Of a DNA stretch of 64,000 nt, positions 1 to 8,641 are shown in pieces. The translations under genes were made by a program, and so were the position numbers. The stretch comes from Actinokineospora auranticolor. Lineage in GTDB: Bacteria > Actinomycetota > Actinomycetes > Mycobacteriales > Pseudonocardiaceae. A model generated the notes under the pieces. That model was not told the DNA's origin. It made no database searches and saw only the letters and a program-made list of their open reading frames with translations. The stretch's first letter is position 1. Every line of letters starts with the position of its first letter. The stretch is from the NCBI RefSeq assembly GCF_002934265.1, contig NZ_PTIX01000007.1, forward strand, positions 285,865 to 349,864. Direction: 5' to 3'.

Positions 1-3000
1 GTCGCGAGCCAGGTCGCGCGCGCCGCCCACGGGCCGCTCGCGGTCGTGCCGGTGCTGACCATGACCGACCCCCGCTTCGAGGAGCGCGAGCACCGCGGCC
101 GCTCCGCCGTGCGCACCGCCTTCCACCACGAACTCGGCGGCGACGTCGAGCGGCTGGCCGAACCGGTCGAGATCCCGTACCAGCCCGGCGAGTCCTACGA
201 CCCGATGCTCGCGGTCGTCGCCGACGACCTGGCCCTCGACACCGGCCTCGGCGAGTCCTACGAGACCTTCACCAGGGACGTCTGCGGCCACGCGGTGAAC
301 CGGCAGGACATCGTCACGCCGCTGCTGCGCGCCCGCTACCGGGCCAGTTTCGGCCTCGGCGGCGACGTGCCCGACACCGTCACCATCGTCCACGCGCCCC
401 CGGACCGCGCGTGGGCGGAGTGGGCCCACGACCGGCTCACCGCGGCGGGCGCGCACGTCCGGCGGACCCCGCTGGGCGTCGGACCGGTGCGCCTCCTCGC
501 GGAGGAGGAACAGCGCGGCGTGCTCGTCGTGGCCTCGACCGCGCTGTACGGCGCGCCCGGCGTCCCCGAACTGCGCGGCGCGCTGGACGCGTTGCGCCTG
601 GGCACCACCGACGTCGTGCTGATGCAGGTCTCCGACGACGCCGTCGAACTCCCGTCGACCGGCGGGTTCGCGGTCACCGGGCTGCACGAGGACCAGGCCA
701 AGGCGACGCTGCTGGGCCGCTTCGGGCTGGTCGACCGCACCGGCGGCGCGGACCCGGCGGACGCCCGGTTCCCCGCGCGCACCCCGGCCGTGTCCAACGT
801 GGCCGCGCGCAACGGCCGGTTCGTCGGCCGCGGCGCGGACCTGGAGTCGTTGCGCGACAACCTGGTCTCCGACGAGCACACCACCGTCACGCTCACCGGG
901 GTGCGCGGCGTCGGCAAGAGCGAGACCGCCCGCGAGTACGCCCACCGCTTCGCCTGCGACTACGACGTCACGTGGTGGGTCGCCGCGCAGGACGTGGACT
1001 CGGTCGAGGCGTCGGCCGCCGAGCTGCGCGCGGACGACCCGCCGGTCGAGAACGCGCGGTGGCTGCTGGTCCTCGACGACGTGGCGGCCGGACCGCCGCC
1101 CGTGGACGCCCTGCTGCCCGGTCCCCGGCCGCGGTGGCTGCACGTGCTGTGCACGTCGACCGAACACCGCGGCGGCGACCAGGTCGACCTGCCGCCGCTG
1201 CCCGACGCGGACAGCGTCGCCCTGCTGACCCGGACGGTCCCCGGGCTGCTCGACCCCGAGGCCCGGCAGACCGCGGCCGCCGTGGCGCACCTGCCGCTGG
1301 CGCTGTCGCTGTCGGCCGCGCTGCTGCGCACCATCGCCGAGGACGCGGCCGAGACCCGGGGCCTGACCAGGAGTTCCGCCGCGGTCACCGCGACCGCGCG
1401 GTTGGCCGAGCTGCGGCCCCCGCTCGACCCGGCGGCGGTCCCGCCCGGCAGGCTGCCGGTGGCCCAGACCGTCGAGGTGGCGCTTAGCTGGCTGCGCCGC
1501 GAGGCCCGCGGCGCGCTCGCCGTGCACCTGGCCGAGCTGCTGGCGTTCCTGTCGCCGCAGGGGGCGAGCCTGCAACTGGTGCGCTCCAACGGGATGCTGG
1601 CCCGGCTGGCCGAACTGGGCGGTCCGGCGGCGGAGGTGCTGCGCTACGACGCCACCGAGGTCGACCAGGTGCTGTGGACCGGCGCCCGGTGCGCGCTGTT
1701 CGAGGTGGCGTGGGGCGAGGAGCCGTCGGTCGGGCTGCACCCGCTGGTGCGGGAGTGGTTGCTGGCGCGGATGTCCGAGGCCAAGCGCGCCGACAAGCGC
1801 GCGCACGCGCTGCGGGTGCTGGCCGCGTACGCGCCGCTGGAGGTCGGCGGGCACGAGGCCGACCGGGAGAACCGGCACGCCGAGCTGCAACGGCACCTCG
1901 GCCCGGCCGAGGCGCTGCGCAGCGATGACCCGCTGGTGCGGCGCTGGCTGGTCAACCAGGCGCGGTACCAGTACCTGGAGGGTAACCCGCGCACGTGGAG
2001 CGCCGCGCTGAAGGCGGGCATGCCGGTGCTGGCCGCGTGGCGGGAGCGGCACGACCAGCCGGACCAGCTCGACGTGCGGTTCGCGGGGCAGCTGGCCAAC
2101 CTCAGCCGCGCGCTGGGCGACTTCCGCGCCGCGTACGCCTTCGACAGGTTCGCCGTCGACCGCGCGCGGGAGCACCCGGAGCTGGGGACGGACCACCCGG
2201 TCACGCACACCGCGGTGCGCGGGCTCAGCGCCGACCTGCGCGGGCTGGGCCGGTTCGGCGAGGCGCTGGAGAGCGACGTGACCGCGTGGCGGGGGCTGCG
2301 GGCCACGCTCGGGGAGGAGCACCCGCAGGCGCGCAAGGCGGCCAACAACCTCGCGCTGTCCCAACTGCTCGCGGGCTTCCCCCAGACGGCGCTGGACATC
2401 GAGCGCGGCAACTACGCGCGGCGGCTGAGGCTGCTGGGCACCGACCACCCGAACACCTGGTTCTCCCTGTGCAGCGTGGGTTTCTACCAGCGGGAGATGG
2501 GCAGGCTGGACGAGTCGCTGCGCTCGCTGACCGCCGCCCGGCACAACATCCTCCGGTTGCGCGGACCGGCCCACCCGGACGAACTGCGGGTCCGCTGGCA
2601 CTACGCGCTCACGCTGCGGCACGCGGGACGGGTGTCGGTGGCGCACGAGCTGACCAGCCAGGTCTGCGCGGAGTACCGCGCGTCGCTGGGCGACGTCCAC
2701 CCGCACACGCTGGCGGCGCGGCTCAGCATGGCGGCGGTGGCCCGCGCCCGCGGCGCCGACAACGCGGCGGCCGTGGCGGTGGAGGTGTTGGAGCAGTACC
2801 GGACGAAGCGGCCGGACCACCGGCCGTTCATCGCCATCTGCCACCTCGAGTACGCCATGTGCCTGCGGGCGGCCGGGGACCACGAGACCGCCTACGGGCA
2901 CGCCCGCAACGCGTATCGTGAACTGGGGGAGACGGTGGACGGTCAGCACCCGTGGACCCTGGCCGCGGCCCTGGTCGTGGCCGCCGTGCTCGCCGACCTG

Positions 3001-3162
3001 GGCGACGTGGCGCAGGCCCGCCGCGACACCGAGGTCATCTGGCAGCAGTGCGTCGACTTCGTCGGTGCCGACCACCCGTACACCCGGGTCGCCGCGGAGA
3101 ACGTGAAGAACGCGGGCAACGTCCGCCTGGTGGACGTCGACCTCGACATCCCGCAGACCTGA
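1..3162 (+). CDS. fxsT: FxSxx-COOH system-like TIR/NB-ARC/TPR protein (5' end off window)
   Basis: The frame is open from base 1, so the N-terminus lies outside the window. The first ~120 visible residues resemble the C-terminal half of the variant (KGGVGR-type) ParA-like ATPase domain found at the start of FxsT proteins. Next comes a TIR-like alpha/beta segment (about 120-240), then an NB-ARC/STAND NTPase with P-loop GVRGVGKSE near residue 300 and Walker B LLVLDDV. The last ~400 residues are TPR-like helical repeats with recurring LG..HP motifs. FxsT proteins accompany a radical-SAM-modified small protein ending FxSxx; those partners would lie to the left, outside the window. Product role is probably signalling or scaffolding. 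Domain calls are from sequence pattern; the FxsT name is a confident family inference. A 22-bp gap to the next gene suggests co-transcription. Confidence 0.8.
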   Translation, partial: VASQVARAAHGPLAVVPVLTMTDPRFEEREHRGRSAVRTAFHHELGGDVERLAEPVEIPYQPGESYDPMLAVVADDLALDTGLGESYETFTRDVCGHAVNRQDIVTPLLRARYRASFGLGGDVPDTVTIVHAPPDRAWAEWAHDRLTAAGAHVRRTPLGVGPVRLLAEEEQRGVLVVASTALYGAPGVPELRGALDALRLGTTDVVLMQVSDDAVELPSTGGFAVTGLHEDQAKATLLGRFGLVDRTGGADPADARFPARTPAVSNVAARNGRFVGRGADLESLRDNLVSDEHTTVTLTGVRGVGKSETAREYAHRFACDYDVTWWVAAQDVDSVEASAAELRADDPPVENARWLLVLDDVAAGPPPVDALLPGPRPRWLHVLCTSTEHRGGDQVDLPPLPDADSVALLTRTVPGLLDPEARQTAAAVAHLPLALSLSAALLRTIAEDAAETRGLTRSSAAVTATARLAELRPPLDPAAVPPGRLPVAQTVEVALSWLRREARGALAVHLAELLAFLSPQGASLQLVRSNGMLARLAELGGPAAEVLRYDATEVDQVLWTGARCALFEVAWGEEPSVGLHPLVREWLLARMSEAKRADKRAHALRVLAAYAPLEVGGHEADRENRHAELQRHLGPAEALRSDDPLVRRWLVNQARYQYLEGNPRTWSAALKAGMPVLAAWRERHDQPDQLDVRFAGQLANLSRALGDFRAAYAFDRFAVDRAREHPELGTDHPVTHTAVRGLSADLRGLGRFGEALESDVTAWRGLRATLGEEHPQARKAANNLALSQLLAGFPQTALDIERGNYARRLRLLGTDHPNTWFSLCSVGFYQREMGRLDESLRSLTAARHNILRLRGPAHPDELRVRWHYALTLRHAGRVSVAHELTSQVCAEYRASLGDVHPHTLAARLSMAAVARARGADNAAAVAVEVLEQYRTKRPDHRPFIAICHLEYAMCLRAAGDHETAYGHARNAYRELGETVDGQHPWTLAAALVVAAVLADLGDVAQARRDTEVIWQQCVDFVGADHPYTRVAAENVKNAGNVRLVDVDLDIPQT

Positions 3163-3184
3163 ACCCGACCGAGGAGCCCGCCCG

Positions 3185-4099
3185 GTGCCCACCGACCCCG
3201 TCGTCCTCGAAGCGAACGGCGGCCCCCACGGGGAGGCCCGCCCGCTGTCGGTCGACGCGTTCCGCCGGGCGGGGCTGCGGCACCTGGTGCACCTGGCCAA
3301 CCACGTCCGGGTCCTGTCCCTGGACGACAGGGCGCACGTCGGGTCCCGCGACCGGGTCTCCTCCAACGCGGCCCTGCTCTGCTCCCTGCTGGACGAACTC
3401 GACGAGCGGCTCGACGAACTCCGCATGGGAACGCTGATCCGCACGGTCCTCACGGGCGCGGCCGGGTCGGTCCTGCACTACAAGGTCCTCCCCGCCAAGG
3501 ACATCGTCGCCGCCCTGCCCGACGCGAGGGTGCACAAGGCGGACCAGGCCATGGCCGAGCTGACCACCGCGCTGCGCCGCGACCTCGGCCTCGACGACCA
3601 GAACCCGGGCGGTTTCGTGGCCAGCGCGGACCCGGTCGCCTCGGACCACCCGGTCGCCGTCCACTCCTTCCAGACCACCGCCCTCTCCCCGCGCTCCACC
3701 GCGATCCGCGACCTGGCCTCGGCGGTGATCGACCCGAGCGCGTTGCAGTGGGTCGCCTACTACGCGGGGGAAGCGGTCATCTTCACGGTGGACTGCCTGG
3801 ACGACCCGGCGCTGGCGGACTTCCACACCTCGGTCACCGTCGAGTCCCGCCGAGACCGCCTCCGCGCGCTGACCCGCGAGGTGCCGACGATCGCGACCAG
3901 GTGCAACCGGATCGTGGGCAGGCTGCTCGAACCGGTTCCGCTGGACCGCGTCACGTTCGACCCCGAACACGGCGCCCTGTACTACCGGCGGCTGACCCCG
4001 GGGTCGTTCCTGCTGGGCATGACCCTGCGCCAGGAACGCGTCGCGGAGGCGGAGACCGCCATGGAGCGGTTGACCGCCGAGGTCGCCGCGCTCGGCTGA
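3185..4099 (+). CDS. Uncharacterised protein, co-directional with fxsT
   Basis: A 304-residue protein of unknown function. The GTG start follows GAGGAG by 7 nt and lies 22 bp after the fxsT-like stop, so the two are likely one transcript. No signal peptide or membrane segment is visible. The C-terminal ~80 residues (after REVPTIATRCNRIVG) alternate strands and helices and end in a helix rich in Glu/Ala. That part is faintly reminiscent of roadblock/LC7-type small domains, but I do not claim this. Its stop is 4 bp from the stop of the convergent KAP ATPase gene, so the two transcription units meet here with no room for a separate terminator. It could be an accessory of the Fxs locus or of the facing ATPase operon. 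Confidence 0.75.
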   Translation: MPTDPVVLEANGGPHGEARPLSVDAFRRAGLRHLVHLANHVRVLSLDDRAHVGSRDRVSSNAALLCSLLDELDERLDELRMGTLIRTVLTGAAGSVLHYKVLPAKDIVAALPDARVHKADQAMAELTTALRRDLGLDDQNPGGFVASADPVASDHPVAVHSFQTTALSPRSTAIRDLASAVIDPSALQWVAYYAGEAVIFTVDCLDDPALADFHTSVTVESRRDRLRALTREVPTIATRCNRIVGRLLEPVPLDRVTFDPEHGALYYRRLTPGSFLLGMTLRQERVAEAETAMERLTAEVAALG

Positions 4100-4103
4100 A
4101 CCG

Positions 4104-6461
4104 CTACTCCAGACCGCAACAGCGGCGGATGCCCTCGGGCGTCAGGGGACCGGCCTTGCGGTCGCCGACGACGGCGCGCAGCGCGGACCCCGACGCCATG
4201 GCGCGCAAGCGTTCCGGGAAGTCCTCCGAGAGCCAGCCCTCGTTGAGGATGCCCCGGACCGCGTCGGGGGAGCGCTGGAGGTGGTCGGCGATCTCCGGCC
4301 AGCGGACCCGGACGATCGACCAGAGGGCGAGCAGCCCGTGCGGCGGCGTGCCCGCCTCGGCCATCCGGACGGCCCGGAGCATGGTGTAGGTGTTGACGAA
4401 CAGCTTGACTTCCCGGGGGTTGGTGCCCAGGAGCCGGGTGAAGTCGCTCAGCAGGTGCTCGGTGTGCGCGCGGATCCCGGGCTCGGACACCGCGACGGCC
4501 GCGTCGGGGGCGACGGCGGCGCGCACGTCCGGCGGGGCGCTGTTCATGATCCTGAGCACCTCGGTCTCGCCCTTGGCCGCGGTCAGCCGTTCCCGGACGG
4601 CCTTGACCGCCGGGTGTTCCACCCCGGTGTCGGCCACGCCCAACAGGGAGTCCAAGAGGTGCCGCTGGGCGGACTCGCTGACCGACGGCATGGGGACGGT
4701 CAGCTGGAACAGCTTGTCCATGAACTGGTAGCCCAGCGCCTCCGCCCGCGCCGGGTCGCTGTCGAAGGTCGAGTAGGTGGCGGTGTAGCTGCGGCGCAGC
4801 CAGGCGCCGTCCGCCGCGACCACGAAGTACGCCGCGCGCGGGGACACGCGGGTGAACGGGTGCGCGCCGGGCGTCGTGCGCACCAGCGTCTGCACCGCGT
4901 CCAGCAGGTCGACCACGTAGTCGTGCTTGCAGCGGTCGAGGTCGTCGATGAAGAACACCACGGGTTTCGACGAGCGGCTCAGCAGCCAGTCGAAGTGCTC
5001 GGCCACCCGCACCATCGGGTTCGTGTTCGACTGCTCGAACAACCGCGCCCCGCGCGCCGACCGCCACAGCATCGCCTTGCCGACCCCGCGCGCCGCCACC
5101 CACACCGACCCGGTGGCCGTCAGCACCGCCACCACGACCTTCAGCGCGTCCGCGAACGTGGTGGTCGAGTTGATCCCCAGCAGGGTCAGCGCGAGCCCAC
5201 CGACGGTCAGGATCGTCAGCACCAGCGGCAGCACGTACGCGGCCCCGGTCCGCCGCAGCCGCTCCCGCAGCTCGGCGATCCGGAAACCCCACCGCCGCAA
5301 GCGCTTGCGATCGGCGAGCACCGCGCCGCGCAGGTTCGTCAGCAGCGCCCACCACGGCGGCGACAGCCGTGCCTGCTGCCACGCGTCGAATCGCACCACG
5401 AGGAAGTCCTTCTCGGTGAGCTTTCGCTCCACAAAGGACAGCAGGGTGCTCTTGCCGGTACCCCAACGACCGTCGAGGTGTACCAGGATCGAGGTGCCGG
5501 GTTCGTTCTTGGCGGCCTCGACCATCCGGTTGGTGATGACCTGGGCGACGCCTTCGCGCTTGAGGAGGTCCTTCTCGGCCACGGCGTCCGAGAGCCACTT
5601 GGCACCCGTGCCCACCGGCGGTTTCACCGAAACCGGTGGCGTGACGCGGATACCGATGATCAGGACGTTCAACCCGAGGAGGATGTCTTCGACGGTCACC
5701 GTGTCGGGGTAGGGTCGGGTGGGCGAGTGCGCCAACCGGGTCGCGTACACCTCGACCATCAGGTTGTGCAGGAGGCCGACGTTCGTGACGTCCTTCTCCA
5801 GCTTCGCCAGCGCTTCCCCGCCCACGCGGGGGAACGCCATCCGCTTGGACCAGTGGTCCAAGCGGTTGTCGATGAACCTCCGCGCCTCACCGGGCCGCAG
5901 GTTCAGGGTGCTCAGCAAGAGCGCGTCGCCGTAAACGCCGATCTCCGGCGATTCCGCCAGGAACACCGTCTTGCGCGTTCCCAGCTCCAAGTACGCCTCG
6001 ACCTCGCGCGCGCTCTCCACCGGAGGCAACACGACGGCGCAGTCGACCAACTCCTCCAACAACCGGTAGAACTCCGCCGGGTCTTCGACCGCGGCAACGA
6101 GTTCGGTGTCTTCACCGAACCCGAGTTCCTCGGCCACCCGCGCGCACGCCGACGACATCCGGTGCGCCCGATCCGTGCGCAGCGGTTCCACCGACACGTC
6201 CACGACCTCGCTGACCCGCTCCCGCGTCAGCAGCTCCCAGGCGCACACGTTGAGGGAAGTAGTGCGTCCCGTCCCCGACGGCCCGGTCACCGCCACGAAC
6301 ACCGACCGCGACTTGGCGAGCAGGTCCAGGTTGTCACCGAGACCACCGATGTCCTGCACCAGCGGCACGTCCTCCGGGTGGACGTGCGGTCGCAGCGGGC
6401 GGTTGGACTCGCCATCGGGCAGGACGAACGGGTTGCCGTACGGCAGTGCGGGGTCGGTCAT
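4104..6461 (-). CDS. Two-domain KAP-family P-loop NTPase with inserted membrane hairpin
   Basis: 785 residues from the ATG that overlaps the stop of the upstream gene (ATGA); a GTG-free 10-codon extension to 6491 is possible but less likely. Residues 1-270 form an ATPase-like domain with P-loop GPSGTGRTT at 60-68, where Arg replaces the usual Walker A Lys. A second, intact P-loop GRWGTGKST sits near 331-339, followed by Walker B VVFFIDDLDRC near 500. This, with the two hydrophobic segments inserted between them (about 408-427 and 437-460), is the hallmark of KAP NTPases, which are membrane-anchored ATPases. The N-terminal domain resembles the whole product of the first gene of this operon (FYR.L...VV.LP..., RKT.F..ES). 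Third gene of a three-ATPase operon. Function unknown; a signalling or defence role is inference. Confidence 0.85.
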   Translation of the reverse strand: MTDPALPYGNPFVLPDGESNRPLRPHVHPEDVPLVQDIGGLGDNLDLLAKSRSVFVAVTGPSGTGRTTSLNVCAWELLTRERVSEVVDVSVEPLRTDRAHRMSSACARVAEELGFGEDTELVAAVEDPAEFYRLLEELVDCAVVLPPVESAREVEAYLELGTRKTVFLAESPEIGVYGDALLLSTLNLRPGEARRFIDNRLDHWSKRMAFPRVGGEALAKLEKDVTNVGLLHNLMVEVYATRLAHSPTRPYPDTVTVEDILLGLNVLIIGIRVTPPVSVKPPVGTGAKWLSDAVAEKDLLKREGVAQVITNRMVEAAKNEPGTSILVHLDGRWGTGKSTLLSFVERKLTEKDFLVVRFDAWQQARLSPPWWALLTNLRGAVLADRKRLRRWGFRIAELRERLRRTGAAYVLPLVLTILTVGGLALTLLGINSTTTFADALKVVVAVLTATGSVWVAARGVGKAMLWRSARGARLFEQSNTNPMVRVAEHFDWLLSRSSKPVVFFIDDLDRCKHDYVVDLLDAVQTLVRTTPGAHPFTRVSPRAAYFVVAADGAWLRRSYTATYSTFDSDPARAEALGYQFMDKLFQLTVPMPSVSESAQRHLLDSLLGVADTGVEHPAVKAVRERLTAAKGETEVLRIMNSAPPDVRAAVAPDAAVAVSEPGIRAHTEHLLSDFTRLLGTNPREVKLFVNTYTMLRAVRMAEAGTPPHGLLALWSIVRVRWPEIADHLQRSPDAVRGILNEGWLSEDFPERLRAMASGSALRAVVGDRKAGPLTPEGIRRCCGLE

Positions 6462-8641
6462 CGAGGTCCGAAACCGCCCTGCTCGCTCCACCGGTTCACC
6501 GCGTCCAGCAGCAACTGCGCCAACCCGCCCACCGTCTCCCGCAGGTCCACTTGTCCGTCCGGCGGCGGTAGCGCGTCCCCGCGCGGGGACGGCAGGCTCG
6601 TGCGCAGCTCCTCGTAGTTGAGCATCAGCATGTCCAGCCGGTCGCGCTCCGCCGTCGACGGCAGGTCACCGGCCAGACCCCCGAACCACTCGGCCACCGC
6701 CTTCCGCAACCGCCGCACCACGTCCACCACCAGCACCGACCCCGCGAGCTCCTCCCGGAACCGGACCACCCGCAGTTCGTTGAGGTACTTCTGGTCCAGC
6801 GCCCGCGCCGCGTCCGGCCCGAACGCCGCCGCCAGCACCTCGTGCCACTCCTCGGTCCGGTCCATGGCGCCGAGCGCCGCGCGGAACAGCCTGTCCACCG
6901 CTTCCGGCATCTCCCGCGCCCGCTGCGCGGGCACCGCGTCGTCCGGGACCCGCTGCGCCGTGACCAAGCCCTCCAGGTACCGGGCGTTGTCCGCCAGGCC
7001 GGCGGTGAGCTGGTCGATGGCGGTGAACAGCTGCGCCTGCTGGCGCACCACCTGCTCCACCCGGTCCCGCAGCACGCTCGCGTCTCCCGCCTCGTTCACC
7101 GCGCGCAGGCGCTTCACCTTGGCGTCGAACAGGGACAGCAGGTCCTCGCCGATGTTCTCGGGGGAGAACACGAGCGGCCGCGGCGGGAACACGTCCGCCA
7201 GCGCCGCCGCCATCGCCTCGGCCACCACCCCGTCGACCACCAGCAGCAGCTCCACCCCCGGCAGACCGCCGCGCACCGCGGTCGCCCGCCGGGTCAGCCG
7301 CCGCACGTCCTCGTCGCCGAGCACCGAACCGCACAGCAGCACCGCGCACCCGCCGCCGTCGAAGGTGACCAGGAAGTCCACGACCGCGTCGTCCTGGTTG
7401 CCGTAGCGGTACCTCGTCCGGTAGTCCCAGCCCTGCGCGTCGAAGAACTGGCGCACCCGCGTGGCCACGGTGGCGCCGCCGGTCGGCGCCAGCTCCAGCG
7501 CGACCTCGCGGACCATCGCCATGCTGACCGCGCCGCCGCTCGCGCGCCGGTACAGGTGGTGGCACATGCGGATGATCCGCCGCGGGTTGCCGTCGGCGAG
7601 CGCGGTCAGGTAGTCCACGGTCTCGGCGGTGAACGGCGCCAACCTGCGCGTGTTGAACTGCCGGTGCTGCAGGTCGCCGATGAGCGCGCGGACGTCGTCG
7701 CCGGTCAGGCCGCGGGTGGTGATGGTGCGGCTGATCCGCAGGCGCACGTCCTCGGTCAGCTCCGACTGCATGTCCGGCAGACCCACCAGCACCAGCATCG
7801 CCCCGGACGCCACGAACACCTGCAGCAGCTGCTTGAGCGCGGGCACGAAGTCGCTGTCCCGGTCGCGGCTGACGAGCACCTTGTCGGCCTCGTCGAGCAG
7901 CAGCAGGAACCGGCGCTGCCTGCCGCCGTAGAGCAGCGCCAGCACGCCCAGCGCCTCCAGCGCCGCGGCCTCGGTGTCGATCGCGGCGGGGATGCCCTGC
8001 TCGGTCAGCACCTTGTCCGGCTGGGCGCCGTTGAGCCACTCCCACACCATCTCGTCGAACCCGCCGCGCAGCAGCAGCGTCAGCGCGATGGTGAACGCGT
8101 CGTTCTGGGTGACGCGGGCCAGCCGCTCGGCGGTGATCCGCTGCAGCTCGCTCTCCGGCAGCCGCAACCGCTCGATCATGTCGAACGGGTCCAGGTCGTC
8201 GGCCCGCAGCCGCGACGCCAGCGCGCGGAACAGGTCGCTGCCTGCGAGGTGGCCCGCGATGACGTCCTTGTAGGTCTCCACGACCCGGCTGCGCACGCTC
8301 TCCTTGCCGAGCTGCGCCACCACCCGCCGGTACACGCTGATGAAGTTGGCCGACATGGATTCCAGGTAGACGGCCACGATCGGCAGCGGCGACCCCGCGG
8401 CCCGGTTCCGCAGCCAGGTCGCCAGGTGCGACTTGCCCGTCCCGTAGTCGCCGACCACCGCCACCACGTTGCCCGGCGGCAACCCGTCACCGTCGGGCGC
8501 GGTCGGCGTCAGGAACGCCGCCAGCTCCGCCGCCGCCGCGCGCACCGCGTCGGTCTCCACCGTCACCTCGTCGGTGGCGTTGACCCGCGCGATCGCCAGC
8601 GGGGAGAACGGGTTCTCCTCGGCGTTGGGCGGTCGCGTCAT
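6458..8641 (-). CDS. ORC/Cdc6-like AAA ATPase, second gene of three-ATPase operon
   Basis: 727 residues. The P-loop GDYGTGKSH is at 64-72 and Walker B FLLLLDEADK near 250. A sensor-like stretch (VLVGLPDM) and a winged-helix-like region follow, giving a layout like Cdc6/ORC1 or STAND ATPases. The C-terminal third is helical, with an alpha/beta segment (VVDFLVTFDGGGCAVLLCG) that could be a nuclease-like or Rossmann-type fold; I see no complete catalytic motif. The N-terminus carries NPF at residues 10-12, shared with both neighbouring ATPases. ATG overlaps the upstream stop and its own stop overlaps the next ATG, so the three proteins are translationally coupled, probably made in fixed ratio. 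Family function not recognised. Confidence 0.85.
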   Translation of the reverse strand: MTRPPNAEENPFSPLAIARVNATDEVTVETDAVRAAAAELAAFLTPTAPDGDGLPPGNVVAVVGDYGTGKSHLATWLRNRAAGSPLPIVAVYLESMSANFISVYRRVVAQLGKESVRSRVVETYKDVIAGHLAGSDLFRALASRLRADDLDPFDMIERLRLPESELQRITAERLARVTQNDAFTIALTLLLRGGFDEMVWEWLNGAQPDKVLTEQGIPAAIDTEAAALEALGVLALLYGGRQRRFLLLLDEADKVLVSRDRDSDFVPALKQLLQVFVASGAMLVLVGLPDMQSELTEDVRLRISRTITTRGLTGDDVRALIGDLQHRQFNTRRLAPFTAETVDYLTALADGNPRRIIRMCHHLYRRASGGAVSMAMVREVALELAPTGGATVATRVRQFFDAQGWDYRTRYRYGNQDDAVVDFLVTFDGGGCAVLLCGSVLGDEDVRRLTRRATAVRGGLPGVELLLVVDGVVAEAMAAALADVFPPRPLVFSPENIGEDLLSLFDAKVKRLRAVNEAGDASVLRDRVEQVVRQQAQLFTAIDQLTAGLADNARYLEGLVTAQRVPDDAVPAQRAREMPEAVDRLFRAALGAMDRTEEWHEVLAAAFGPDAARALDQKYLNELRVVRFREELAGSVLVVDVVRRLRKAVAEWFGGLAGDLPSTAERDRLDMLMLNYEELRTSLPSPRGDALPPPDGQVDLRETVGGLAQLLLDAVNRWSEQGGFGPR

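Noticed and set aside
1995..2921. 308-residue alternative-frame ORF within the TPR region
   Set aside because: Gly/Arg-rich shadow of the fxsT-like frame.
4281..6617. 778-residue open frame antisense to the KAP ATPase gene
   Set aside because: No family motifs; the KAP frame has two P-loops and Walker B.
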